Shown: positions 20,014 through 27,864 of the stretch, piece by piece
Position numbering within the stretch: the first letter of the stretch is position 1
Layout of the letters: every line of letters starts with the position of its first letter
Made by a program: the position numbers and the translations under genes
The notes under the pieces: model-generated
Databases searched by the model: none
Told to the model about the DNA's origin: nothing
The model's input: the letters and a program-made list of their open reading frames with translations, nothing else
Origin: Ruegeria arenilitoris
Lineage (GTDB): Bacteria; Pseudomonadota; Alphaproteobacteria; Rhodobacterales; Rhodobacteraceae
Assembly (NCBI RefSeq): GCF_013032445.1
Contig: NZ_WQCA01000001.1
Coordinates: 1-64,000 of the forward strand
DNA: 64,000 nt
Direction of reading: 5' to 3'

Positions 20014-20787
20014 TCAAAGTGCCGTCCAGCCGCCATCCACGGAAATCGTGGTCCCTGTAATCTGCGCGGCAGCATCCGAGCACAGGAACACAGTGGTGCC
20101 ACCCAGTTGTTCGACGGTCGCAAACTCTTTCGAGGGCTGACGCTCCAGCATGACGTTCTTGATCACGTCTTCGCGGCTCATGTCGTATTCTTTCATCGTG
20201 TCGGGGATCTGCGCCTCGACCAGCGGTGTCAGTACATAACCCGGACAGATTGCGTTGCAGGTGATCGGCTCTTGCGCGGTTTCAAGCGCCACGGTTTTGG
20301 TCATCCCAACAACACCGTGCTTCGCCGCAATGTAAGCCGCCTTATACGGCGACGCCGTCAATCCATGCGCCGAGGCGATATTCACGATCCGCCCCCATCC
20401 GGCCGCCCGCATCATCGGCAGTGCTGCCGCCATAGTGTGATAAGCCGAGTTCATGTTAATCGCGATGATCGCGTCCCATTTATCAACCGGGAACTGATCA
20501 ATCGGCGCGACATGCTGAATGCCGGCGTTGTTCACCAGAATATCGCAGGCACCCGCCTTTTCGATCAACGCGCGGCATTCACCGCCAACAGACATATCCG
20601 CCTTGATGTATCGTGCCTTGGTGCCGGTCTCTTGCGCGATCTCTGCGGCAAGCGCGTGATCCTCTTCCCGGTCGGTGAACGAGTTCAGAACCACATCGGC
20701 TCCGGCCTTCGCCAACTCGCGTGCGACACCCAAACCGATCCCCGAATTCGATCCCGTGATGATCGCTGTTTTTCCTGAAAGGTTCAT
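20014..20787 (-). CDS. bdhA: 3-hydroxybutyrate dehydrogenase
   Basis: Short-chain dehydrogenase of 257 aa that interconverts (R)-3-hydroxybutyrate and acetoacetate with NAD. The Rossmann motif TGSNSGIG is at residues 11-18, NNAG at 86-89, and the catalytic Ser139, Tyr152 and Lys156 are all present. ICPGYVLTPLV and the C-terminal SVDGGWTAL match the 3-hydroxybutyrate dehydrogenase subgroup. A GAGGGAGAG box precedes the ATG. A minus-strand promoter-hairpin-terminator array at 20890-21001 lies directly upstream and could be an attenuated leader or a separate small RNA. Confidence 0.92.
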   Translation of the reverse strand: MNLSGKTAIITGSNSGIGLGVARELAKAGADVVLNSFTDREEDHALAAEIAQETGTKARYIKADMSVGGECRALIEKAGACDILVNNAGIQHVAPIDQFPVDKWDAIIAINMNSAYHTMAAALPMMRAAGWGRIVNIASAHGLTASPYKAAYIAAKHGVVGMTKTVALETAQEPITCNAICPGYVLTPLVEAQIPDTMKEYDMSREDVIKNVMLERQPSKEFATVEQLGGTTVFLCSDAAAQITGTTISVDGGWTAL

Positions 20788-20889
20788 GAACTCTCTCCCT
20801 CAAAATCCAGTTTGGTCGCACAGTGCCATGCTGCAACTGCAAAGGGAACGGGGAAACATCCGTGTTCTTCGTCCGAGAGAAAAGCCGCC

Positions 20890-20966
20890 AAAAAAAAACG
20901 CCCGCACGAAGCGGGCGTTAAGTTATTGAGGCAGGTTTCATACAGGCAAGAAACCTATCGAGCAGT
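20890..20966 (-). ncRNA. candidate small RNA or attenuated leader upstream of bdhA
   Basis: Predicted transcript of about 75 nt on the minus strand. It contains hairpin 1 (GGTTTC 20934-20939 with GAAACC 20950-20955, 10-nt loop) and an excellent rho-independent terminator: 9-bp stem AACGCCCGC (20897-20905) with GCGGGCGTT (20911-20919), 5-nt loop, then a run of nine U. A promoter-like pair lies just upstream. No protein gene lies to the right on this strand that would need this terminator, so either a stand-alone small RNA or an attenuator for bdhA explains it. No match to a known RNA family is claimed. Confidence 0.55.
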
Positions 20967-20972
20967 GCACCC

Positions 20973-21001
20973 TTTATACGCAATTCCTTGCATCCGTCCA
21001 A
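20973..21001 (-). promoter_or_regulatory. predicted promoter of the candidate small RNA
   Basis: On the minus strand, -35 TTGGAC (20996-21001) and -10 TATAAA (20973-20978, 5 of 6 consensus bases) are separated by exactly 17 bp. A start site near 20966 would be expected. Confidence 0.5.
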
Positions 21002-21080
21002 GCTAAAAGTTTGAAAATAAGAAAAATCATCGGTACGGTGAATCCCAACAAAATAAGGCCAGAGCAGGATTGTTTCCAAA

Positions 21081-22895
21081 ATGCGCCCCGATTTTCTACG
21101 CCCCGTTCGCCCTGTGATCGCGGGAATCGCCTCTGTTTTTGCCGCCGCAATTGCCCAAGCAGAATCGGCTCATGGCATAGCTATGTACGGAGACCCTGCC
21201 CTACCACCGGATTTTGTGTCGCTACCCTACGCGAACCCCGAGGCACCCAAAGGCGGTCGAGTTGTTTTTGGAAACACCGGCGGCTATAACAGTTTGAACC
21301 CGTTTGTGCAAAAAGGCACCTCTCCGTGGCAGCTACGTTTCTGGACCCACGAAAGCCTGATGGGCCGGTCTTGGGACGAACCTTTCACTCTTTACGGGTT
21401 GTTAGCCGAATCAGTTGAGACTGCGCCGGACCGTTCTTGGGTCGAATTCACCCTGCGCGAAGACGCCCGGTTTTCGGATGGTAACCCGGTCACCATCGAC
21501 GATGTCATCTGGTCATATGAGACATTGGGCACCGAAGGTCACCTGCGTTATCGCGGATTGTGGGGTAAGATCGAGAGCATTGACCAGACCGGTCCACGCT
21601 CGGTTCGCATTACCTTTAACGAACCAGATCGGGAACTTGCGTTGATCACTGGCCTGCGTCCGATCTTGCAGAAAGCGCAATGGGAGGGGAAGGATTTCGC
21701 CAACGCTGCGCTGCACGATATACCTGTCGGATCGGGACCTTATGTGATCGACGACTATGAGGCTGGTCGTTATGTGACCCTGCGCAGAAACCCAGACTAT
21801 TGGGGCGCTGGTGTCCCCTTTCGCCGCGGCACTATGAATCTGGATGAGATGCGGATCGAGTTCTACGGCGACGGCACCGTTCTTTTCGAGGCCTTCAAAG
21901 CCGGCGAATTAACTGCGATACGTGAATTCAACGCCGACAAATGGGACAACCAATACAATTTCCCAGCAGTTCAACGCGGTGATGTCATCAAAACCGAAAT
22001 CCCACATGGCAAGCCCTCCGGTATGACCGGGTTTGTCATGAACACACGCAAGGCACCATTTGATGATTGGCGTGTGCGAGAGGCGATGCTGCTGGCGTTC
22101 AACTTCGAATATATCAACGACACGATTACAGGCGGCGCGCAATCCCGGATCACATCGTATTTCTCGGGCTCTGATCTTGGAATGCAGCCTGGCCCAGCCA
22201 CCGGCCGCGTTTCCGAACTTTTACAACCCTATGCCGAAGACCTGCCACACGGCGCACTTGATGGGTATGCTCTGCCTGTGGGCGACGGCTCGGCTCGAAA
22301 CCGAGCCAATATCCGCAAGGCGAACCAGCTGTTGACCGAGGCTGGCTGGACCGTTCAGGACGGTGTGCTGCGCAATCAGAACGGCGAAGACTTCACTATC
22401 ACTGTGCTGCTTCAACAGGGTGATACCGAAGGTCAAACGGCAATTGAAATTTATACACGTGCGCTTGAACGGCTGGGCATACAGGTCACCGTAGACCAGG
22501 TGGACAGCGCCCAGTTCACCGGCCGCAATGCCGAGTTGGATTTTGATATGACATTCTTCCGTCGCGCCCTGTCCTTGTCTCCCGGCAATGAGCAACGCTT
22601 GTACTGGGGAAGTGAAAATTCCGACACACCAGGTACGCGGAACCTGATGGGCGTCGCTTCCCCGGCCGTAGATGGGCTGATCGACGCGATGTTGGCCTCA
22701 GAGTCTCACGAAGATTTCGTCGCAGCGACACGCGCGCTCGACCGTGTCCTGACTTCCGGGCGCTACGTCATACCGATTTGGAATTTCGATGTCGGGCGCA
22801 TCGCGCATGCCAAAGAGCTAATGCGGCCCCAGACTTTGCCGATCTACGGAGATGGACCAGAGTTTATGCCGCAAGTTTGGTGGTACGAAAATTGA
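21081..22895 (+). CDS. ABC transporter substrate-binding protein, family 5 (YejA-like)
   Basis: Periplasmic solute-binding protein of 604 aa, SBP_bac_5 family. A Sec signal peptide covers about residues 1-27 (ending AAAIAQA). The mature protein begins with HGIAMYGDPALPPDF and includes YNSLNPFVQKG and IPVGSGPYVIDDYEAGRYV, features of the YejA branch that binds peptides or microcin-like compounds. Permease and ATPase genes (yejBEF) are not adjacent, so it is an orphan here. Base composition is slightly more AT-rich than neighbours. A stable hairpin at 22909-22949 follows the stop. Confidence 0.9.
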   Translation: MRPDFLRPVRPVIAGIASVFAAAIAQAESAHGIAMYGDPALPPDFVSLPYANPEAPKGGRVVFGNTGGYNSLNPFVQKGTSPWQLRFWTHESLMGRSWDEPFTLYGLLAESVETAPDRSWVEFTLREDARFSDGNPVTIDDVIWSYETLGTEGHLRYRGLWGKIESIDQTGPRSVRITFNEPDRELALITGLRPILQKAQWEGKDFANAALHDIPVGSGPYVIDDYEAGRYVTLRRNPDYWGAGVPFRRGTMNLDEMRIEFYGDGTVLFEAFKAGELTAIREFNADKWDNQYNFPAVQRGDVIKTEIPHGKPSGMTGFVMNTRKAPFDDWRVREAMLLAFNFEYINDTITGGAQSRITSYFSGSDLGMQPGPATGRVSELLQPYAEDLPHGALDGYALPVGDGSARNRANIRKANQLLTEAGWTVQDGVLRNQNGEDFTITVLLQQGDTEGQTAIEIYTRALERLGIQVTVDQVDSAQFTGRNAELDFDMTFFRRALSLSPGNEQRLYWGSENSDTPGTRNLMGVASPAVDGLIDAMLASESHEDFVAATRALDRVLTSGRYVIPIWNFDVGRIAHAKELMRPQTLPIYGDGPEFMPQVWWYEN

Positions 22896-22908
22896 CCAAA
22901 AAAGGCTG

Positions 22909-22949
22909 ATCGTCGGCCCGACGCGCACGTGGTCCTTGGGCACGACGAT
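22909..22949 (+). terminator. hairpin after the solute-binding protein gene, possible transcript end
   Basis: An 11-bp imperfect stem with a single-base bulge: 22909-22919 pairs with 22938-22949. The inner GAC and GTC can pair as well. There is no U tract, so it may be an RNA-stabilising 3' hairpin rather than an intrinsic terminator. Confidence 0.35.
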
Positions 22950-23177
22950 TCCCTATATCTGCTGATTTAGTTTACGAGCAGATTCCCAGCCAAATGGTCG
23001 CACCTTTCGGCGGATTTCGGCACAAGCATCAGGTCGCACAAGATAATATGCCAACAAAATACTGGATAACCATATATAGTGTGCTTACCTATTTCCAGCT
23101 AAGCCCCAAATCTTACCTACAAAAGCTTTACGGATCGTATCCTCGCGATGTAGCCTATCAGAAATCAGGCGTTCCAT

Positions 23178-23207
23178 TTGACCGAATTAACTTAAAGAAA
23201 ATAGATA
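23178..23207 (+). promoter_or_regulatory. predicted promoter of the candidate small RNA at 23215
   Basis: A -35 TTGACC (23178-23183, 5 of 6 consensus bases) is followed after 18 bp by a weak -10 TAGATA (23202-23207). The spacer is AT-rich. The expected start site is near 23214-23218. Confidence 0.35.
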
Positions 23208-23214
23208 GATAGCG

Positions 23215-23316
23215 GATCAATAGGCGCGTCATACCAAGGCTTCACGGACCGGCCTCCACTCACTCACACCTCAGGTCCGTAGGCCCGTCGCGCGACCAGC
23301 GTGGCGGGCCTCTTTT
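23215..23316 (+). ncRNA. candidate small RNA with CCTCC loop
   Basis: Predicted transcript of about 100 nt. Hairpin 1 pairs ACGGACC (23244-23250) with GGTCCGT (23274-23280) around a 23-nt pyrimidine-rich loop containing CCTCC and CACCTC, which could pair with Shine-Dalgarno sequences. It is followed at once by a GC-rich terminator stem, AGGCCCG (23281-23287) with CGGGCCT (23305-23311), and TCTTTT. C-rich anti-Shine-Dalgarno loops are a known feature of some Rhodobacter stress small RNAs (CcsR type), but I do not claim homology. It could alternatively be the 3' end of a longer messenger. Confidence 0.5.
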
Positions 23317-23434
23317 ACCCAACGTAAGCCAAGATAAGGTGCGACATTTTGTCATGCGCTCGGATTCCGACACCGTCCGTACCCTGAATTGAGGGCCGAG
23401 CAGCCGTGAAACCCGAACTACGGAAAGCTGACTA

Positions 23435-23671
23435 ATGTTGAACTGGACTGACCTGACGCAAGACTGGGACGCTATGTATTCCCGTGCAAAACGGCGTTTT
23501 CCGAACCTGCGCGATCAGGACAAGGTGCGGCTGAGTAAAGATCGAAAAGGGTTCGAAGCATATTTGGCCGAACGCCATCACCTGACCGTGAATGAAGCAC
23601 ACGAAGAGCTTGAGGATTTTCTGTTTACCGAAGGCCTGAACCGCGAGTTCAGCCGGTCTTTAAGCAAGTGA
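23435..23671 (+). CDS. small CsbD-like protein
   Basis: Soluble, charged protein of 78 aa. The pattern of an N-terminal NWTDLTQDWD, a central AKRRFPNL, and a C-terminal EAHEELEDFL helix resembles the CsbD stress-protein layout, but the match is remote and by eye. The promoter region is behind the candidate small RNA. Its last 12 bases overlap the 3' end of the convergent XRE/cupin gene. If it is CsbD-like, induction by general stress would be expected. Confidence 0.6.
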   Translation: MLNWTDLTQDWDAMYSRAKRRFPNLRDQDKVRLSKDRKGFEAYLAERHHLTVNEAHEELEDFLFTEGLNREFSRSLSK

Positions 23672-24283
23672 CGTGACCCAGAGGATCGTTGCATCCTCGT
23701 CACTGACCGAAATCACGTTGTGCCCCATGCTGCCGTCGTAATAAGCGCTGTCCCCCCGACGCATTTCGACGGGTTCGTAAAACTCGGTATATAGCTGGAC
23801 AACCCCCGTCAGCACATACAGGAATTCTTCGCCATCGTGGCGAACCCAGCCTTCAAACTCATCCATTGACCGCGCGCGTACGCGGGCGCGATAGGGCAAC
23901 ATCTGCTTTTTCGTCAGGTTTTCGGCCAGCAGTTCATGTTCGTACGTCGTTGTGGGATGTGCGGCGCCTTCGCCCATCCGTGTTACCGACATGCGCCCGA
24001 TCACCTGATCCCGTTGCGGCGGCGTAAACAGCTGCGGCACCGAGATCTCCAACCCGATCGCCAGCTTTTTCAGCGCGTCATAGGTGGGCGACATCTGACC
24101 GTTTTCAATCTTGCTGAGGGTCGAGCGTGCAAGCCCGGCCTGCGTGGCCGCCTGTTCCAGTGTCCAGTTCCGCGCCTTGCGCAATTGGCGCACGCGCGCG
24201 CCTAAATCAAGCGGTTCAAGCTCGGCATGGTCGCCCGAGTCCCGGGCAATACGGATCAGGGAAGGCTGTTCATTGGTGCTCAT
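23660..24283 (-). CDS. XRE-family transcription regulator with cupin sensor domain
   Basis: DNA-binding regulator of 207 aa. A lambda-repressor-like helix-turn-helix spans about residues 27-85 (LGARVRQLRKARNWTLEQAA, then AGLARSTLSKIENG). A cupin_2 beta-barrel covers the last 90 residues (VRHDGEEFLYVLTGVVQLY, SAYYDGSMGHNVI), probably binding a small ligand. It is divergently transcribed from the acyl-CoA synthetase/FrnE pair across a 66-bp gap, so it probably controls that pair and itself. The ligand may be related to the acid activated by the synthetase; that is inference. Confidence 0.9.
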   Translation of the reverse strand: MSTNEQPSLIRIARDSGDHAELEPLDLGARVRQLRKARNWTLEQAATQAGLARSTLSKIENGQMSPTYDALKKLAIGLEISVPQLFTPPQRDQVIGRMSVTRMGEGAAHPTTTYEHELLAENLTKKQMLPYRARVRARSMDEFEGWVRHDGEEFLYVLTGVVQLYTEFYEPVEMRRGDSAYYDGSMGHNVISVSDEDATILWVTSLA

Positions 24284-24349
24284 GGGTCAACTCTATAGGC
24301 CCAGCCCGTCCTGCTTGCAACGCGCCAAGCACCAAGGTAGCCAGTTGCC

Positions 24350-25867
24350 ATGCTGTCTGTTTTTGATCAGGGGCCACCTTTGCCCTGCCCCGCGCCCTTC
24401 AATCTGGCCGCACATGTGCTGCGGCGCACGGACGAAGATCCCGATAAGATCGCGCTGTCGGTGCTGCGGTCCGACGGGGCTGAGGACTGGAGCTATCGCG
24501 CGCTCAAATCGGCCATTCTGGGCACCGCCACCGGGTTGCTGTACGCAGGGTTGAAACCCGGTGGCATTGCGCTGATGCGGTTGGGGAACACGGTCGATTT
24601 TCCGATTGCCTATCTTGGGGCGATTGCGGCGGGGATCGTGCCCGTCCCGACATCCTCGCAACTGACCGAGCCGGAAACGGCGCGCATGATCGCAGATCTG
24701 CAACCGGCCGCCATTTTGAGGGACCCGGCCGCCGCCTGCGCGCCACATCCACTGCAGATCAAGTTGTCCGAATTGACCGAAATGCGCACCCTACCCCCGG
24801 CCGCGTTTCAAATGGGCGACCCCGAGCGGCTGGCTTATGTCGTCTATACCTCGGGCACGTCCGGCAAGCCGCGCGCCGTGGCCCATGCGCATCGCGCGAT
24901 CTGGGCACGCCAGATGATGGTCGATGGCTGGTACGGGCTGCGGGATACGGATCGCTTGTGCCATGCGGGCGCATTCAACTGGACCTATACGCTGGGCACT
25001 GGTTTGATGGACCCTTGGACCATCGGCGCAACCGCCCTGATCCCTGAACCCGGAACCGACCCGGACGCCCTGCCCGGCTTGCTGCGGCAGCATCGAGCCA
25101 CGATCTTTGCGGCGGCCCCCGGCGTGTTTCGCAAGCTGCTGAAAACACCGGATGACCTGCACCTGCCGGCGCTCCGCCACGGCCTCTGTGCTGGTGAGAA
25201 GCTGTCGCGGCACCTGCACGCGCAATGGGTCGAGGCGACCGGGACCGAACTCTACGAAGCCTACGGCATGTCCGAGTGTTCCACCTTCATCTCGTCAAGC
25301 CCGGCTCATCCGGCGCGGGGCGAGTCGCTGGGGCAGCCACAACCGGGCCGCCGGATTGCGATCCTTGGGCCGGAAGGCCCTGTACCTCAGGGGCAAGAGG
25401 GCACCATCGCCATTCACCGCTCAGACCCCGGCCTGATGCTGACCTATCTGAACGCACCGGACGAGGCCGAGGCGCGGATGCAGGGCGATTGGTTCCTGAC
25501 CGGCGATCAGGGTGCCATGGCTGTCGACGGGCAGATCACCTATCTGGGCCGCGACGATGACATGATGAATGCGGGCGGCTATCGCGTCTCTCCGGTCGAG
25601 GTCGAGGCCACCTTGTCCAAATTCCCCGGCATCACACAGGTCGGCGCGGCGGCGGTTGAGGTCAAAGAAGACACATTCGTGATCGCCGCTTTCTATACCG
25701 GGCCGGAAAAGCTGGACGATTCCGCCTTGCAAACCTATGTGGAGGCAAACTTGGCGCGGTACAAACAGCCACGCGCGTTCATTCACCTGCCTGAACTGCC
25801 AACCGGCGGGAACGGAAAACTCCTGCGCCGGGCGCTGCCGGCCTATTTCAAGGCGACCACACCATGA
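24350..25867 (+). CDS. acyl-CoA synthetase (AMP-forming), benzoate-CoA-ligase-like
   Basis: ANL-superfamily acid-CoA ligase of 505 aa. It has YTSGTSGKPRAVAH around residues 165-178, YEAYGMSE in the A5 region, TGDQG, and the A10 lysine in GGNGKLLRR near the C-terminus, so it should be catalytically competent. The short form and the GAFNWTYTLGTGLMDPW stretch are more like aromatic or cyclic acid ligases than fatty-acid ligases, but the substrate is unknown. It overlaps the FrnE-like gene by 4 nt and is divergent from an XRE/cupin regulator, suggesting an inducible small catabolic unit. Confidence 0.85.
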   Translation: MLSVFDQGPPLPCPAPFNLAAHVLRRTDEDPDKIALSVLRSDGAEDWSYRALKSAILGTATGLLYAGLKPGGIALMRLGNTVDFPIAYLGAIAAGIVPVPTSSQLTEPETARMIADLQPAAILRDPAAACAPHPLQIKLSELTEMRTLPPAAFQMGDPERLAYVVYTSGTSGKPRAVAHAHRAIWARQMMVDGWYGLRDTDRLCHAGAFNWTYTLGTGLMDPWTIGATALIPEPGTDPDALPGLLRQHRATIFAAAPGVFRKLLKTPDDLHLPALRHGLCAGEKLSRHLHAQWVEATGTELYEAYGMSECSTFISSSPAHPARGESLGQPQPGRRIAILGPEGPVPQGQEGTIAIHRSDPGLMLTYLNAPDEAEARMQGDWFLTGDQGAMAVDGQITYLGRDDDMMNAGGYRVSPVEVEATLSKFPGITQVGAAAVEVKEDTFVIAAFYTGPEKLDDSALQTYVEANLARYKQPRAFIHLPELPTGGNGKLLRRALPAYFKATTP

Positions 25868-26523
25868 CCCAGACCGTCAAACTCGACATCATGTCAGACC
25901 CGATCTGCCCATGGTGCTATATCGGCAAGACCCATCTGGACAAGGCGCTGGCTGCGATCCCGGATCATCCGATGGTGATCGAATGGCACCCGTTCCAGCT
26001 GAACCCCGACATGCCGGACGAAGGCATGGACCGGCGCCAGTATCTGGAACGCAAGTTCGGCGGTAAGGACGGTGCCGTGCAGGCCTACGCGCCGGTGGTT
26101 GAACATGCCGAGAATGCCGGGCTGAGCATTGATTTCGAAGGCATGAAACGCACCCCCAACACGCTGGACGCCCACCGTCTGATTCACTGGGCCGGGATTG
26201 AGGGCAAACAGAATGAGGTCGTGGACGCCCTGTTCGACGCCTATTTCGTGCAGGCCCGCGATATCGGCGACCACGAAGTACTGGCCGATATCGCCGACAG
26301 TGTCGGCATGGACGCAGCTGTCGTGCAGAAACTGCTGAAATCCGACGCCGACCGCGAGGACATTCGTACGCGCGACACCCATTCGCGCCAGATGGGCGTG
26401 ACCTCGGTGCCGACCTTCATCGTAGCCAATCAACATGCTGTTCCGGGCGCGCAACCGCCTGAAATGTGGGAAAAAGTGATCGGTGAGATCATGTCTCAAC
26501 TTGAGGCTTTCCCTGCAAATTAG
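25864..26523 (+). CDS. DsbA-family oxidoreductase, FrnE-like
   Basis: Thioredoxin-fold protein of 219 aa without a signal peptide, so cytoplasmic. It carries CPWC in SDPICPWCYIGK near residues 12-23 and the cis-Pro loop GVTSVPTFIV near the C-terminus. The family includes FrnE and 2-hydroxychromene-2-carboxylate isomerases. It overlaps the acyl-CoA synthetase gene (ATGA), so the two products may act on the same substrate, for instance as isomerase or disulfide reductase in aromatic compound breakdown. That role is inferred from context only. Confidence 0.87.
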   Translation: MTQTVKLDIMSDPICPWCYIGKTHLDKALAAIPDHPMVIEWHPFQLNPDMPDEGMDRRQYLERKFGGKDGAVQAYAPVVEHAENAGLSIDFEGMKRTPNTLDAHRLIHWAGIEGKQNEVVDALFDAYFVQARDIGDHEVLADIADSVGMDAAVVQKLLKSDADREDIRTRDTHSRQMGVTSVPTFIVANQHAVPGAQPPEMWEKVIGEIMSQLEAFPAN

Positions 26524-26598
26524 CACAGGGGTCTGTGCGCATTGAGACCTAGCACCGCCTGACATGTCGTGATAGCGCGATCAGGTCAGGAGGGCGCA

Positions 26599-27807
26599 AT
26601 GGCCAATCGCATGTCAAAAGGTGAGTTCATCGCACTTGTCGCAATGATGTTTGCGACTATTGCGTTTTCTATAGACTCGATGCTGCCAGCGCTGCCCGAA
26701 ATCGGCGCGCAACTCAGCCCCGATGACATCAACCGGGCTCAGCTGATTCTGACCTCGTTCGTGTTGGGCATGGGGATTGGCACGTTCTTCATGGGGCCGC
26801 TGTCCGACGCGTTTGGTCGCAAGCCGGTAATCTATGTCGGTTCGGCTTTGTACATAGTTTCAGCCGCCGTTGCCTGGGCCAGTTCTTCGCTGGAACTGCT
26901 GCTGATCGCCCGGGTTGCGCAAGGTGTCGGGTGCGCCGCGCCGCGCGTGGTTGCCATGGCGATCATCCGCGATTTGTACTCGGGCCGTGAAATGGCGCGG
27001 ATCGTGTCCATCGCCATGATGATCTTTACACTGGTGCCTGCCGTGGCGCCGATGCTGGGGGCCGGGATGATCGCCTTAACCGGCTGGCGCGGAATCTTCG
27101 TCTCGTTCATCCTGTTCTCAATGATAACTATCGTCTGGATGGGCCTGCGCCTGCCGGAATCCCTGAAGCCCGCGAACCGCAGGCCGCTGCGCCTGCCCCT
27201 GATGGCCTCCTCCGCTCGTGAGATGTTCACACATCCCACCGTCCGGGTGTCGATTTTTGTGCAGACCCTGTGCCTGGGCATGTTGTTCACCACACTGACC
27301 ATGGTGCAACCGGTCTATGACGTGATTCACGACAGCGCCGACAGCTTTCCTTTCTGGTTTGGTTTTGTCGCTCTGATGTCCGGTTCCGCCAGCCTGCTGA
27401 ACGCGGCGCTGGTGATCCGCGTGGGGATGCGGCGGCTGGTGACCTGGGCTTTGGGCGCGCAGATCGTCATCACCTTGGGCGTCATCAGCCTGAATGCGAT
27501 GCCCCTGTCGCCGAACCTGTCCTTTGCAGTGTTTGTCTTTTGGCAGACCTCGATCTTTTTCATGGCGGGCATGACGATGGGCAACCTGAACGCCATCGCG
27601 ATGGAGCCGATGGGCCATATCGCCGGCATGGCGGCCTCTGTCATCGGTGCGGTCTCAACCGTTCTGGCCGCAGCCATCGCAGCCCCCATCGGGTTACTGT
27701 TTGACGGCTCGCTGACCCCGCTCACCACCGGCATTCTGGTCATGAGCGTAACCGGCTTTGGCCTGATGCTGCATATGGGCCGGATCGAAAACAGACTGCC
27801 CGCCTGA
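26599..27807 (+). CDS. MFS multidrug efflux transporter, Bcr/CflA family
   Basis: Inner-membrane exporter of 402 aa with about 12 transmembrane helices. The MFS motif A between helices 2 and 3 reads GPLSDAFGRKPV, and motif C-like Gly/Pro-rich segments are present in helix 5, as in drug/H+ antiporters. The ATG at 26599 was chosen because AGGAGG ends 6 nt before it; an upstream in-frame start at 26569 would include the Shine-Dalgarno. Substrate unknown; the family exports chloramphenicol, bicyclomycin and similar drugs. Confidence 0.9.
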   Translation: MANRMSKGEFIALVAMMFATIAFSIDSMLPALPEIGAQLSPDDINRAQLILTSFVLGMGIGTFFMGPLSDAFGRKPVIYVGSALYIVSAAVAWASSSLELLLIARVAQGVGCAAPRVVAMAIIRDLYSGREMARIVSIAMMIFTLVPAVAPMLGAGMIALTGWRGIFVSFILFSMITIVWMGLRLPESLKPANRRPLRLPLMASSAREMFTHPTVRVSIFVQTLCLGMLFTTLTMVQPVYDVIHDSADSFPFWFGFVALMSGSASLLNAALVIRVGMRRLVTWALGAQIVITLGVISLNAMPLSPNLSFAVFVFWQTSIFFMAGMTMGNLNAIAMEPMGHIAGMAASVIGAVSTVLAAAIAAPIGLLFDGSLTPLTTGILVMSVTGFGLMLHMGRIENRLPA

Positions 27808-27864
27808 CCTGTGCAGACAGCGCGAATCCCGCTAACCTTCCCTTGATCCGAGCGGAGGTTTTCA

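Larger units (their letters stand above)
22896..23434. other. 539-base intergenic region
   Basis: Long AT-rich spacer between the solute-binding gene and the CsbD-like gene. It holds an imperfect hairpin at 22909-22949 just after the stop (ATCGTCG-GCCC pairing with GGGC-A-CGACGAT, no U tract). It also holds the candidate small RNA at 23215-23315 with its own promoter and terminator. A 72-codon open frame at 22994-23212 has no ribosome binding site or recognisable domain and I do not call it a gene. Nothing else is seen. Confidence 0.6.

Noticed and set aside
20907..20966. 7-codon leader peptide frame (MKPASIT) inside the small-RNA candidate
   Set aside because: Its ATG sits inside hairpin 1 without a ribosome binding site and there is no run of regulatory codons.
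22994..23212. 72-codon open frame in the 539-bp spacer
   Set aside because: No ribosome binding site, AT-rich non-coding composition, no recognisable domain, and it overlaps the promoter-like box of the candidate small RNA.
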